A stretch of 64,000 nt of DNA from Amphiduros pacificus (Eukaryota; Annelida; Polychaeta; Phyllodocida; Hesionidae): positions 54,468,159 through 54,532,158 of the forward strand of contig OX439004.1 of NCBI GenBank assembly GCA_949316495.1. The letters are read 5' to 3'. Below the pieces are notes generated by a model that saw only the letters and a program-made list of their open reading frames with translations, did no database searches and had not been told where the DNA came from. Shown one piece after another: positions 28,701 to 39,957 of the stretch. Position 1 is the first letter of the stretch; every line of letters begins with the position of its first letter. The position numbers were made by a program, and so were the translations under genes.

Positions 28701-29848
28701 AATTAGGCGTGACAGGTATGTATATAAAGTGCAATGTTTAACAAAGTAGATTTGGTTGTGGAGGTTCAATGATTTTGGCCCTCTCTTTATGCATAAGAGA
28801 CTATTGTTAATATTGAGTAACGGAAAATGTTCTTTTTATCGTGCATTAATGGTTAGTAGTATTGAGTGAGGGTGCATTCCTTCTTATCATGCATAAGACA
28901 TTACAACCAGTACTAAGCAAATGTTGATATCCTTTTTATCATGCATAAATGATTACAACTAATACCGAATAAAGGAGGATTCTCCCGTCATCATGCATAC
29001 GTGATAACTGAGTCCTGAGTGATGAAAACATCCCTCTTATCTTAGAGTGATGGAAGCATAGCTCTTATCATGCAAACGTGATAACTGTCAGTACTGTGTG
29101 ATGGAAGCATCCCTCTTATCATGCAAACGTGATAACTGTCAGTACTGTGTGATGGAAGCATCCCTCTTATCATGCAAACGTGATAACTGTCAGTACTGTG
29201 TGATGGAAGCATCCCTCTTATCATGCAAACGTGATAACTGTCAGTACTGCATGATAGAAGCATCGCTCTTATCATGCAAACGTGATAACTGTCAGTACTG
29301 CGTGATAGAAGCATCCCTCTTATCATGCAAACGTGATAACTGTCAGTACTGCGTGATGGAAGCATCCCTCTTATCATGCAAACGTGATAACTGTCAGTAC
29401 TCTCTCTCTCTCATCATGCATATGTGATAAATATCAGTACTAAGGAGTCCCTCTTATCACGCATAAGGGATTGATCTCACTACTTTAAGGTTAAAGTCCC
29501 TCTTATCACGCAAAATGATCACTGCCAGTTCAAATATCAGGGGCATGGCCTTTTTCTCATGCATCGGTGATCACTGACATTCACTCCTTAAATCTCAGTT
29601 GCTAAGCACATTGCCACATACTTACTTGTTTTTCTGTTACGCATGCGTTCCTGTATGAGCATGCGCAAATCATTCAAGTCCATAGTGCCTTGCAAAGACA
29701 GCAATAGATTTTTGTAATCCTCAACATCTCTGCTTATATCGGTCTCAATAAACCTCTTCTTTGTCCTTAAAGTATTACACGTTTTAAAATCAAGTACATA
29801 TATGGCCAATATAGAAATCCAAAATCTGCATATGTCTTTGTGAAACAT
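25733..29848 (-). CDS. Secreted three-finger (Ly6/uPAR-type) protein with acidic tail, gene B
   Basis: Three minus-strand exons, 29848-29626, 28671-28438 and 26058-25733, join in phase to give 260 residues. Exon 2 is 234 bp, exactly as in gene A, and both introns are phase 1 as there. Exon 1 starts MFHKDICRFWISILAIYVLD (signal-like), then has a charged helical stretch with KKR at about 30-32, which could be a propeptide site. The ten-cysteine domain follows: CYQCHYAPP, CKGPF, ADCEQNCYTR, GCYRGEF, CFCEGSKCN. After the last cysteine there is a tail of about 75 residues, rich in Glu, Lys and Asp (KEDGGHEKEIGKEEDEKDSG), absent from gene A. No GPI signal is seen. Identity to gene A in the domain is obvious by eye (YRGEF, YCFC, CKGPF), so the pair arose by duplication with inversion. 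Function unknown. Confidence 0.5.
26688..26752. repeat. Small fold-back repeat, copy 1
   Basis: The arms TAGACTGGTTCCC and GGCAACCAGTCTA enclose about 40 bp. The copy at 27058-27106 shares the arm and the following CGAGTGT. Both lie in the last intron of gene B. Confidence 0.5.
26887..27039. repeat. Large imperfect palindrome, ~70-bp arms
   Basis: The left arm (26887-26955) and right arm (26970-27039) are reverse complements with roughly nine mismatches, separated by a 14-base loop. The innermost bases are GCGGACGGATACCCT and AGGGTATCCGTCCGC. Transcripts of the gene B intron could fold into a long hairpin here. Confidence 0.5.
27058..27106. repeat. Small fold-back repeat, copy 2
   Basis: The arms TAGACTGGT and ACCAGTCTA lie about 30 bp apart, related to 26688-26752. 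The two small palindromes flank the large one at 26887-27039. Confidence 0.5.
27250..27297. repeat. Perfect 22-bp inverted repeat with 4-base loop
   Basis: The arms 27250-27271 and 27276-27297 are exact reverse complements (core GATATCCACTGCC / GGCAGTGGATATC) around TGTC. Confidence 0.5.
28800..29565. repeat. 51-bp minisatellite with decayed flanks
   Basis: About seven regular copies (29040-29400) of a 51-bp unit containing catccctcttatcatgcaaa and cgtgataactgtcagtact lie in gene B intron 1. Progressively diverged units (tatcatgcata motifs) extend on both sides. The open frames over it on both strands are artefacts, since 51 is a multiple of 3. Confidence 0.5.
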
Positions 29849-29909
29849 GGCATGTGATTGCTGGATCTAGAGAGTAGTCTAACTGTATTCCCATGAACCG
29901 CGTCATCCT

Positions 29910-29917
29910 CTTATATA
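29910..29917 (-). promoter_or_regulatory. TATA box of gene B
   Basis: TATATAAG on the minus strand lies 69 bp before the ATG at 29848. This supports exon 1 as the true first coding exon, with a leader of about 35-40 bases. Confidence 0.5.
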
Positions 29918-31099
29918 GCGATGCGAAGGCTTTCACTTCTGACTTATCACCACTCGAGTAGGCTTCAATGTTTTCTCTCATATGAAATTTCATTTTATAA
30001 AATTATTTTGCAATTTAACTGTCTATCTGTACCTCATATATGACACGCTACTCTACCAGCGCTGGGTTATGGGAACGAGCGTGACGAGCAAGATATCGTC
30101 TATCTTTTACTCATAAATTAATGGCAATAATACGGCAGTGATAACATGTCCCGAGGAAAACTTACTACAAACCAATTCATTACATACATGTGAGATTGTT
30201 TCTGCACTGACTGGTGCTATACACTCAGTACTACAAATCCATTCATTACATACATGTGAGATTGTTTCTGCACTGACTGGTGCTATACACTCAGTACAGC
30301 TTGAATTGGACTCTCATTATATTACAGTCTGCTTCCTTTGTACTGAATTATTGCAAGTATACAAGAGTCACATGAAGCGTATCAGGGACCGGTGATTCAG
30401 GACATTTACACCATCATACATAAACTGACACAAACACATCATCAATGAATAAAAGGAATTTTGGATAGTTACAGAGGGAATCACCAAGCATGTTGGCATG
30501 TCTATGATTAAAACACTTATAGTTACTGCCATAATCCAGGTGATCTCTAACATACTGGATTATGACCATTTATCATTCAGTGGGATAAAAATGGAGTTGT
30601 CTTTTTGCGTGCAAGGCCATTCTCCATATTTTGCGTATAAAGCATATCTCCACATTTTATATTGGTATGTATGCTTATCGATGTATGGTGTATAAGAAAA
30701 TGATATGATGCTTTATTCAAAGTAAGTTCCACTCAACAGAACTGTCATTTTTTATAGCAGTTTTCAAATAAGTATAGATATTACCTTGTTATTTAACAGC
30801 AACATATTTGCATTAATTTGTGACAATCCATTTTAGGTTATAGGCCGCTCAATTCAAACACTTTTCAGACATCTGAAAATTCCTTTAATAAATTGTCTAA
30901 TACCTTTTTAAACAAAAGGATTGATAACTGTTGACTACGTGTCATTAAGCAAATATCATTAAGATATTGACTTCCCAAATAATCGAAGTAAAGTAAAGAA
31001 ATCCAAAGCAACATCTTGCAAAGATTTATATAACAAAATAACGATTTATTAGAGGCTGTATGTTTTGCTCAATATATATATAAATCATATTACCCCCAG
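29918..31099. other. Intergenic; contains a 66-bp tandem duplication
   Basis: At 30164-30297 a 66-bp unit (with attacatacatgtgagattg) occurs twice in tandem with few differences. The rest is AT-rich with no supported gene. Confidence 0.5.
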
Positions 31100-31623
31100 C
31101 ATAGATTTCTGTGTCATTTGAAAGTAGATGAGTTGTTGTCTGCTGTCGACCACAATAGTGGTCACACAAGTACAAGCATAGTACACATGCCATTTAAGGC
31201 ATTTGTGAAATCAACTTTACAGAGGTTTACATGCTTAAATGTTATGTGGCCACGAAACTGTGATACAAGCAAGCTATCTCACTATAATCAATCAAAATAC
31301 ACCAACCATGGTTATTGTGTTTTGCTGAAAGTGCCAGGTGTTGGCTACACACTTGTTACCATCATCATGTGACCTCTATTTTGGTCTGTCAGGGTGTTAG
31401 GCCTGAACCAATGGACAAACATTATTGGACAAACAGGGCTGTGTAAGCCAAATCACTCCATTTTACCAATCTCAAGGTGCACCATAGTTAGCAAAACTTT
31501 ACAAAGCAGGCGTTTGCACAAGATCACTGGTCAGCTAATCAAAGTTTGTTGACAAAGTGTCCAATGGATGATTTGGATTTTGGCAGAAGACTCATCTACT
31601 TTCAAATGGCACAGAAAATTATG
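31100..31623. mobile_element. DNA element with 34-bp terminal inverted repeats
   Basis: Left end 31100-31133 and right end 31590-31623 are reverse complements with about three mismatches (core CATTTGAAAGTAGATGAGT). Length is 524 bp. An 84-codon plus-strand frame (31118-31372) fills the left half, and its sequence matches the minus strand of 13855-14165. It is probably a non-autonomous DNA transposon. No clear target-site duplication is seen. Confidence 0.5.
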
Positions 31624-32124
31624 TTGTTTGCAAAGTTTGGGATATAAACATGTATGTTATGCAAGGAAAAAGTGCTTGAAAACCTCATTTCATGAATGCT
31701 TATAATTAAAGTTAAATAATCTAGTTAAACCTCTTGCAAATATGAATAACAAAAAACCTATTTGAATAGATTGTATGTTATCCTAATAGTTATATTGTAA
31801 TTTGTTTGTGTTGCTGATTCCTCAACATGACGTGTTACATACCAAACTTTGACATGAAGGTCTTTAGGATGGAAACAGGTTGGGCGATTAATCGGTTGAA
31901 TGGGACATGGGGGCAAATGCACTGCCAAGTATTGTGTTCATTTTTGATACTGGTAGCCAAGCACAAAAAAACATTGCGGCTGAAAGATATGCCTCCAAAT
32001 CTTTGGCCTCCTCAAACAAAATCTCTGGACTCTTCAAAGGTGGTTTGGGTATATTGTAAATATTGATTTGCTGAGGCCAAATTATTCACATGGCTGCCTT
32101 TTGCCCTTCAAAATTGACTTCAAC
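31624..32124. other. No recognised features
   Basis: A 79-codon plus frame (31827-32066) has no family that I recognise and no splice support. It is left uncalled. Confidence 0.5.
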
Positions 32125-33136
32125 AATACCTGGATACCTGGATACCTGGATACCTCTTCTACTGAAGAAAGATGGCTGTAGCCATGTCGTGACTTCAGGT
32201 CTAGCATCTGGTGCAACTTACTGCTAATAGTGCTATGCTAACCTAAAAGGAACTCTATACTGTTCCTCTATCCACAGTTTATCTAAACCATCTTTGAACT
32301 GGTTCAGAGTCTCTGACTGTATTACAGATCCAGGCAGGGCATTCCAATCGTCAATTACTCTGGCACTGAACGAGCATTTCCTGACCTCTAACCTGCATCT
32401 TGGCTTGAAAAACTTCTCGTTGTGACCCCTGGTCCCCTCTCGTCTCGGTGCGGTGAAGAACATCTTTGGGTCCAGCCTGTCGATTCCCTTCACGATCTTA
32501 AATACCTGGATCGTGTCACCACGACGGCGCCTGTGATGCAGTGATGGCAATTTCAAGGCCTTAAGGCGTTGCTCGTATGTGAGACCTGCAAGCTCTCGGA
32601 TCATCCGCGTAGCCCTCCTTTGGACATTTTCGACTGCTTGCATGTTGGTTGTTAGGCGGGAATGCCACACAACGTGTCCATACTCCAACAGTGGTCTCAC
32701 AAGGCCTTTAAACAGCAAGGTAATTGTCTCTGCATCTCTCGTCTCGAAGGTGTGCTGTATCCGGTTCAGAATCATACTGGCCTTTCTGGTCTTCTCTGCC
32801 ACATGCTTAGTAAACTTCAACTCATCGTCTATCACAACACCGAGATCTTTTTCCTCATGACTTGCTGCTATAGGAACACCATCCAGGGAGTATTCCTGCT
32901 TGACATTGCCGTGCCCCATGTGCAGTGCCTTGCATTTCCCGGCATGGAAACTCAGCTGCCACTTCTTTGACCACTCTACCAGGCTATTTAGATCTTTTTG
33001 GAGCTCGATCCTTTCTGCCTTGTTTGCCACACTTCTGAACAACTTGGTGTCATCTGCAAAGATCTTGGCTGTACTGCTGACCACATCAGGCAAGTCGTTT
33101 ATGAAGATCACAAAGAGCAAGGGGCCTAGCACGCTG
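32125..33136 (-). mobile_element. CR1-like LINE, 5'-truncated
   Basis: The minus strand encodes the C-terminal half of a non-LTR reverse transcriptase. It enters at SVLGPLLFVIFINDLPD, has the catalytic FADDTKLF near 33060, then WQLSFHAGKCKALHMG, KDLGVVIDDELKFTKHV, a LVRPLLEYGHVVWH block, VQRRATRMI and LPSLHHRRRRGD. The frame ends with a natural stop near 32233. Endonuclease and upstream parts are absent; the break lies near 33136, and the preceding residues in that frame are unrelated flank. On the minus strand the 3' end is an octamer repeat (about four copies of ATCCAGGT, plus-strand 32125-32155), the terminal style of the CR1/L2 group. No frameshift is evident in the remaining part, so it is a fairly recent truncated insertion. 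Confidence 0.5.
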
Positions 33137-33873
33137 AAACAAGCTGAAACTAAACATTTTTCCTCGATATTCAATATTCTACCGTTGGAACATTTCTTCC
33201 ACAGATGTGAGAGTCTCATTTTTTTCCTCGGGGCTGGCATTCTTAACATTTTCACTGAAATTTGTTCCAACTTTCCTCCACCCCCTCAGAATGCCTGAAT
33301 AATTAATGGTCCTTCCTTGATCAGACCTGGCTTTATTTTGTCATCCTCGTCTTCAATGGTTCAATTATTTGTACCCAAAGCCCTTGATACAATAACAATA
33401 ACACTGGAGCTGAATGACGTTCTTAACACTATTGGCGTCAGAACTGGCGTCCCCCACGTGACCGCTCTGTTGCTAAGGAGCGACAATGCCCTGCTGGGTG
33501 GATTATACAGCGACGTCTAACGGTTCCCATATTTAACACACCTTATCTAATATAAGGACGCAATATAATAAGACAATTTTAAATAATAATTCTTTAATGT
33601 ACATATATACATTAACTCTTACCTTGCCCGATCCTAACCATTCTTTCTAAACACATCCTCATTAATCCTAAATGGGGTTTTAGCATTGTTCTGTTTGTAC
33701 AACACCTTTCTTTATTTATTCTGTAGATTTGTCATTCACAAATTAGGTTATTGGTTGTTGTAGCATTGGAAACAAACTTTAACGATGATACACTTATTTC
33801 CTAATTTAAACTTTTAAAATATGGGGCAGCAATAGCAATCTAATCATGAAAAGAAAACGGCAAAGAGTTCATA
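33137..33873. other. No recognised features
   Basis: Spacer between the LINE and the receptor gene. It probably includes the 3' UTR of the minus-strand GPCR. Confidence 0.5.
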
Positions 33874-34896
33874 TCAATGAGGACTTGAGACATATATTGC
33901 TGGACAAAATATCCGTCTAGCTGCATGTCTATAGGTCCTGTAGGATAGGAAGAATATAGGCGGGGATATGGAGGCCAGACCATAGGCCACTCCCGTACCG
34001 AGGAGCAGCACGGTCTGATGAATGCAGGAATCTCTACAAGTTGCTACTATGTTCATCACTGTGAAGGCTGGCAGCCACACCAACACGCTCCACATCAAAA
34101 ATGAACCAAATCTCTTAGCGGTTTTCCATTTCTTCTTGCAGCATGTCAATGTGATTTGGTCGTCAGACGCTGTCGTGGCTTGGGTGTCTGTAGGGGGCTC
34201 CACTTGTCTGTTCAGATATCCTAATGACGTCACTGACCTATTTATCCTTTGAATGTGAGCTCTTGCTAACATCAGTATCCTACTATTCAAACATACAGTG
34301 ATTATTATACAAGGAACGCTGATTCCATAGATTGTTAAAAGAACAAATGCAATAGGAATCTCAGCCTTAATTTCTGAACATGTGCACACTTCAAGGTCAC
34401 AATTAATGTTCATCACAATGGCACCGATGTAAATGGCGAATATGTGAACAGTTGGTATAAGAAAGGCGACAGCATTAGACAGTCGTATTCTTGTCGGTGT
34501 CATCCACGCCGAGGACCTCAGAGGATAGGTGATATAGATAAAATTCCATATGGCTGTTACTAAGGAGTTTAGAATGTGGTTCACTGCGCAGAATCCCTGC
34601 ACACTTTGCATTGTTATACATAGCAACCCATTGTTTTCAAATAAGGAAGGTAACATAAGTTTGGCTGCTGAGAGTGGAAGGAACAGGAAACCAATCAGCA
34701 GCGATGACGTCACCATTCCACTAGAATATTTGCGCTTAATGTCCAGATGAGTACCTTTGGTAAACACAGATAAGGTCACAACGTTTCCTATGATACTGAA
34801 AAATGCAAATATGAGCAGAAACACTCCCGGTAGGGTGTGTCCAGTCCGCGGGGACAGTGTGTGGTACGCAATAATTGAGCTGTTAGTTGTATTCAT
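33874..34896 (-). CDS. Atypical class A (rhodopsin-like) GPCR, single coding exon
   Basis: 340 residues in one exon, starting MNTTNSSIIAY with N-glycosylation sites (NTT, NSS). Seven hydrophobic segments lie at about 23-46, 60-82, 97-122, 140-163, 178-203, 264-286 and 296-319. Family signs: IIGNVV in TM1 (Asn38 = N1.50), Cys93 at the start of TM3 with cysteines in the second extracellular loop (166-173), and VWLP in TM6 (W274, P276). YITYPL follows the third helix as in many peptide and amine receptors. Unusual: the DRY position reads W-N-F (117-119), no Asp is present at the TM2 2.50 region, and the NPxxY site reads SPPIFF (311-316). A long third loop (about 204-262) is Thr- and Ser-rich. 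The ligand is unknown; coupling may be non-canonical. Confidence 0.5.
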   Translation of the reverse strand: MNTTNSSIIAYHTLSPRTGHTLPGVFLLIFAFFSIIGNVVTLSVFTKGTHLDIKRKYSSGMVTSSLLIGFLFLPLSAAKLMLPSLFENNGLLCITMQSVQGFCAVNHILNSLVTAIWNFIYITYPLRSSAWMTPTRIRLSNAVAFLIPTVHIFAIYIGAIVMNINCDLEVCTCSEIKAEIPIAFVLLTIYGISVPCIIITVCLNSRILMLARAHIQRINRSVTSLGYLNRQVEPPTDTQATTASDDQITLTCCKKKWKTAKRFGSFLMWSVLVWLPAFTVMNIVATCRDSCIHQTVLLLGTGVAYGLASISPPIFFLSYRTYRHAARRIFCPAIYVSSPH

Positions 34897-36937
34897 AGTT
34901 CTATGCTATTATGATAAATAATTCCTAGGCTAGATTAAGCACTTGTCTTCACCCATCTTCCTCTGTGGGATACCGATTGGTTTTGCTAACAGTGAACTTT
35001 TCTGTGTAGATGCTTCAGTATTATATATTCCAGACATGAAGATCTTTAATTGCAAGTTCTGTTTTTTTTGTAATCATAAATGTACTTTTCCCGACACTCC
35101 ATTCTCCCTTCAACATGTGATTGCATTATTTCTGAGATCCAAAGCATTTAATAATCCTCTTCAAAAAAGCTTCAATGAGCTGAAAAACATGATTAGCATC
35201 AAGTCAAGTTTGTGAGGTGAATTATGTAAAACATTTCAGCTCATGCAAGAATAAAAACATAAAGTATAAAGTATGTAATTAGGTAACTGGAAAGTAAATT
35301 GGTTTATTGAAGTGTATGATATGCACTAACCACATTACCAATAATATGTTTCTTATAATTACTTAGTAGTACAACTGAATCAGATGTATAATTTATAAGT
35401 TTTTATTAGAGATTATTTACAATTAGCTTGTTGACTCAAGGTGGCGCTTCAAACCTACCTCACACGATTAGTACATAGGGGAGTATTAAACTCAGCATAA
35501 AATGAAATAAAAAATACTAAGAGAGTATACATTTAAGGCCTTGAAAACAAATCTATATTTAAGTATTTTTTAAAACAGAAAGGCGTTTCAAAAATTGTAT
35601 TCTATGATAAATACAAAACAGTTTGAACGGTGTGATAAATCTGTGATCTGATGATTTATATCTTACCCGAGATCGTTCAGGTCCTGACATCATTTAACGT
35701 CCTCTTGAAATCTTTTCAACATTTCTCCAAAGAATTGTGAGAAGTGATTTGGAGCATAAGGATATGGGTCAAGCAGCTAGTATGGTCCAGCTGCTCCACT
35801 GATGCAATCCTGCACTCTCAGTAGAGTGGCAATTTGATTGACCCAATAAGTCATAGATCTCGATGTAGAATCCCAAATAAACGCATTTACGACTTGGTCG
35901 ATATCAGGATTAACACGTGAGACCTGTAGTTGACATCAGCGGCAGTACTCACAGATCTTAAAACATCCATCTACTCACAGAGCTTAAAACATCCATCTTT
36001 TCGGTCATTGCATTTTGAGTAAACTGTAAACATCCAGGTTTAATGGCTCTCCAAATGAGACGCTGACCATGCTGACGTGGAGACAATATTCTGGGCGCCA
36101 GCCAACATCATCCCACATGTTCCCTGATGATCACAATCTACGTGTTTGAACTGCATAATGAACTGTACATTTAAAATAACTGCCCAAAGTGACAGAAACA
36201 CAAAGTTCATGTTTCCGCGGAAGCTTTTGTTTGAGCCTGACTCTGAACCAGTGTGTTTTGAACTTGATGAATGCGAGATAAGTGAGAAAACAAGAGGAAG
36301 CATGAGCCGTGTGGAGCGACCCGCGTGATGTGGACGTGTGATGAGGGCAGTGGTCAGAATGCTATTAAGATTACGTACATTACATATAATGACCCCCTAT
36401 GGACGAGGAAGATGGTGTAACAAATAATGGACTTATAATCATGTGCTGGTGTTTCTGTGAATAGAAGGTCAGAGAATGTTCTGATACAAGTGTAAACATC
36501 TTGCAATTACCATAATATAATTTACTGGTGCATGGGTGCAATTTGAAATCAGCCGTGTCTATTTTATTTCGTAAACAAGGGAAAATTTTGTATCTTTAAA
36601 GCTGTTTTGACTAGTAACACTTCATCCCACAGAACTGAATTGTTTTAAATGTTTTCTCTCAAATGTTAATAGAAAAAAGAGTGACAAAGGCGGAGAAGAC
36701 TGTTGTGCCAATTACTGTATTATATACCTCTTCTACATGAGGCTTCATCACTACTTATCCCCGGAGATCCAAGAAAGTAATTGTAATGTAATGTTCTCCA
36801 AATTTGCCTATTTCTGGAATACTGATCGAATGATTGTGTTACACGAAATAAGAAGGGGAAGGGGGAATATTTTCAAAATCATGACTACATATTCTGTATA
36901 TTATTTGGCCAATTTTGGTTCAACATCTTGCTCCCAC
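34897..36937. other. Intergenic, one weak small-ORF candidate only
   Basis: About 2 kb of AT-rich sequence. Apart from the weak ORF at 36040-36210 I see no gene, array or mobile-element ends. Confidence 0.5.
36040..36210 (-). CDS. Possible small secreted peptide, 56 codons
   Basis: From the in-frame ATG at 36210 the peptide opens with a signal-like segment (MNFVFLSLWAVILNVQF) and continues with a short chain containing two cysteines (HVDCDHQGTCGMM), then a stop. It could be a first exon or a short secreted peptide. No TATA box or homologue was recognised, so this is only a candidate. Confidence 0.5.
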   Translation of the reverse strand: MNFVFLSLWAVILNVQFIMQFKHVDCDHQGTCGMMLAGAQNIVSTSAWSASHLESH

Positions 36938-37240
36938 GGGCCGCAGCGCAGTTGGTTCTAACACAAGCTTATGACCACTGATTCCTCTGTGATGATCCAA
37001 AGGTCACGGGTTCGATTCCCGGCCGTGTCGAGATTGCATTCATGTCATCATTCTCATATGAGCTGAGGCATGTGGCTAAAGGGTTAACCTTTTCCCTTGT
37101 AAATCTGTGACTGGGTGGATTGTCATGTCAAGGGCCTGCCACATGACATTTCAATGGGACAGCACTATATCTGCTACGAGTACTACAATTAAGTAGGTCT
37201 CATAATGAAGTATTGTTGAAAGTGATTTACACCCCAAACA
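36938..37240 (+). mobile_element. tRNA-derived SINE
   Basis: The head has an A-box-like GCGCAGTTGGTTCTAAC (36946-36962) and a good B box, GGGTTCGATTCCC (37008-37020), at type 2 Pol III spacing. A ~200-bp non-tRNA body follows, ending near gttgaaagtgatttacaccc and an A-rich aaacaaacaaaac tail. The cloverleaf arms do not close as in a functional tRNA gene. Confidence 0.5.
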
Positions 37241-37502
37241 AACAAAACAAAGAAATATACACACAAAATATTGCAACCAAAAAAAGAGAAAATAAATGTT
37301 GAAAAGACAATTTTCAAGATGCCAAAATATTAAGGGTTCAGAGCTTCTGAGATGCTAGTGACAGTTTCTTGATCTATTTTTAGGAACACATGATCTATTT
37401 GTGTTCCTAAAAATGTACATTTAAACATATTAAAACCAAAAATCAACAGTACATAAAGCTTAAGACACAAGAAAGCAGATCGAACCACTCTTCAAGATTT
37501 TC
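37241..37502. other. Unique sequence with a short perfect inverted repeat
   Basis: At 37376-37390 and 37400-37414, ATTTTTAGGAACACA and its exact reverse complement surround a 9-base loop. Confidence 0.5.
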
Positions 37503-37800
37503 GGGGCAAGTATTTTTTATGAGAATCTTAGGGGGGCAAGTATTTTTTATGAGAATCTTAGGGGGGGGGCAAGTATTTTTTATGAGAATATTAGGGGGGC
37601 AAGTATTTTTTATGAGAATCTTAGGGGGGCAAGTATTTTTTATGGGAATCTTAGGGGGGTAAGTATTTTTTATGGGAATCTTAGGGGGGCAAGTATTTTT
37701 TATGGGAATCTTAGGGGGGCAAGTATTTTTATGAGAATCTTAGGGGGGCAAGTATTTTTTATGAGAATCTTAGGGGGGCAAGTATTTTGTTATGAGAATC
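37503..37800. repeat. 30-bp minisatellite with G runs
   Basis: About ten units of ggcaagtattttttatgaga plus atcttagggg, each with a run of six to nine G on the plus strand. Regular G runs could support G-quadruplexes between neighbouring units. Confidence 0.5.
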
Positions 37801-38240
37801 TTTTGTTGTTGTTAAGACGGATAATAAATCCTGACGAATGGATTTTTAAACCAATCTTAGTTCTAATCCGTTCAGTTGTAGCCCAGTGCTTGCCATTATA
37901 CAAATCCGTGTCATTACTCTCCAATGTGATTTTGTGCATTGAGTAGGCACCATGAAGTGGATCAAGATGTCACAATGTCAATGGTTCTCATGACGCCATG
38001 GAGTAGCTGCCATGGCAACAATATATCAATAATGTTGCAAGCAAGGACTCGCGAGGCTCTCTCATAAGGTATTGGTGTCAACTATTGATCCCATACCAAT
38101 GCTTCCAATAATTAACACATGTTATACCATATTTTTGTCATATTTAACTCTTTGCAAAATAGCTATTTATGGAGTTAAAGGTTTAGCCTACTTCGCTAAA
38201 CAGAGGTAGTTGAATCCCAGTTCCGCAGCCACCACGGCTG

Positions 38241-38241
<1 letters not shown>

Positions 38242-38325
<84 letters not shown>
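38242..38325. repeat. (AT)n microsatellite
   Basis: About 84 bp of uninterrupted AT dinucleotide. Confidence 0.5.
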
Positions 38326-38326
<1 letters not shown>

Positions 38327-39424
38327 CAGAGATGGCTCATCTGACACATCAAACTAAATGGTGCCCACTAATTGCGCTTGTTTTTCTCATCTTTGACCAG
38401 GCCAAAATCAATTCTTTACAATATCAACACTGAGGAATGAGGAATTACTTTTCACTCTTGTCTCAGAGGTGTCGAGATGTTAGTAAACTATATATGCACA
38501 AAATGGTACTTGTTTGTCTGATAGGACCTGGGGTCTTATTAATGACCGGGGGTTTTTATATACCCTGTGAAAACAGTCATAAGGAGGCAGAGGTAGGTAG
38601 AGAATCGTCAACCTATGTGTAGCAGAGTAGTTAAGCTTTTTGACATCGTCAGAATAGCTAACTTTGATCTTCTCTGAAACTACCCAGTGGAGTTCTTAGC
38701 TTTTAGTAGGAAAGATGTATTTTCAGATGACTAATTCTATCTATTTCCATCAGGCTAGGATCTTTTTCTGCTTTATTGTGATTTTTTTTAGAAACCTGAT
38801 AGCTATGAGTTGGCAAGGAAGCTGCCATTTAAAATGTTGCCCAATATTAGCACTTTGTCGACCATATCGACAGCGAAAAAAGGAAATAATTATGACCAGG
38901 TCGACCGTCGAGATCAGGTACATAATTGACCCACTCGACCCTGTCCGGAAAAGAACAAAACATCGTTGTGGTCGAGAATGCCAAAACATGTCTTTCTGTC
39001 TGACATAGATGATTAATGTGATATAAAAAAATGAATTGTCATATCAAATATAACAAAAGAGATTGTGATATTTTCACATTAGAATTCAATAAAAATATTC
39101 TGTACATCAATCTGTGCTAATGCTTTCCCTTTTCCACACAATAGGGTTCAACTGATGTAATCTGCATGGAATGTTGGACTCCTCTACAAATGGACAGATG
39201 TATAACTCCTCTCATAACAGGGCAATTTGATTGCACATGGAGTGGAATGTCACAAATCTCTGCCACTTGTCAGATTTTAACTGCTGTCAAAACAAGATAA
39301 TTTGATCATAGCATGTTGTTTGTTTACTCCTTAAGATGGGGCAGACAGAGAAATGAAAGCTGCCCTTTGTTGTCAGTGTGCATTTCCTGTTTGGTTGATT
39401 TAATTACTTGAATGGGGGAGCCAG
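38326..39424. other. No recognised features
   Basis: Overlapping short frames on both strands near 38715-39008 are not supported. No repeat or RNA gene is seen. Confidence 0.5.
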
Positions 39425-39845
39425 TTATGTAAGATATTTTTCACAAAAGTAAGATATTTCTCACAAACGTAAGATATTTCTCACAAACGTAAGATATTTT
39501 TCACATAAGTAAGATATTTTTCACATGAGTAAGATATTTTTCACATAAGTAAGATATTTTTCACAAAAGTAAGATATTTTTCACATAAGTAAGATATTTT
39601 TCACATAAGTAAGATATTTTTCACATAAGTAAGATATTTTTCACATAAGTAAGATATTTTTCACATAAGTAAGATATTTTTCACATAAGTAAGATAGTTT
39701 TCACATAAGTAAGACATTTTTCACATAAGTAAGATATATTTCACATAAGTAAGACATTTTTCACAAAAGTAAGATATTTTTCACATAAGTAAGATATTTT
39801 TCACATAAGTAAGATATTTTTCACATAAGTAAGATATTTTTCACA
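39425..39845. repeat. 20-bp minisatellite
   Basis: About 21 copies of gtaagatatttttcacataa with scattered substitutions. Confidence 0.5.
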
Positions 39846-39957
39846 CATAAGCAATTTTTTTCCGAAAATGACTTCCATAATTGCGAACACTAAATCAAGA
39901 TGTTTTAAAGGTTTCACATAAATAACTTTGGAAATAATACACTTATACTGATAAATC

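Noticed and set aside
36946-37020. tRNA gene
   Set aside because: Good A- and B-box promoter, but no closing cloverleaf and a long non-tRNA body, so it was called a SINE.
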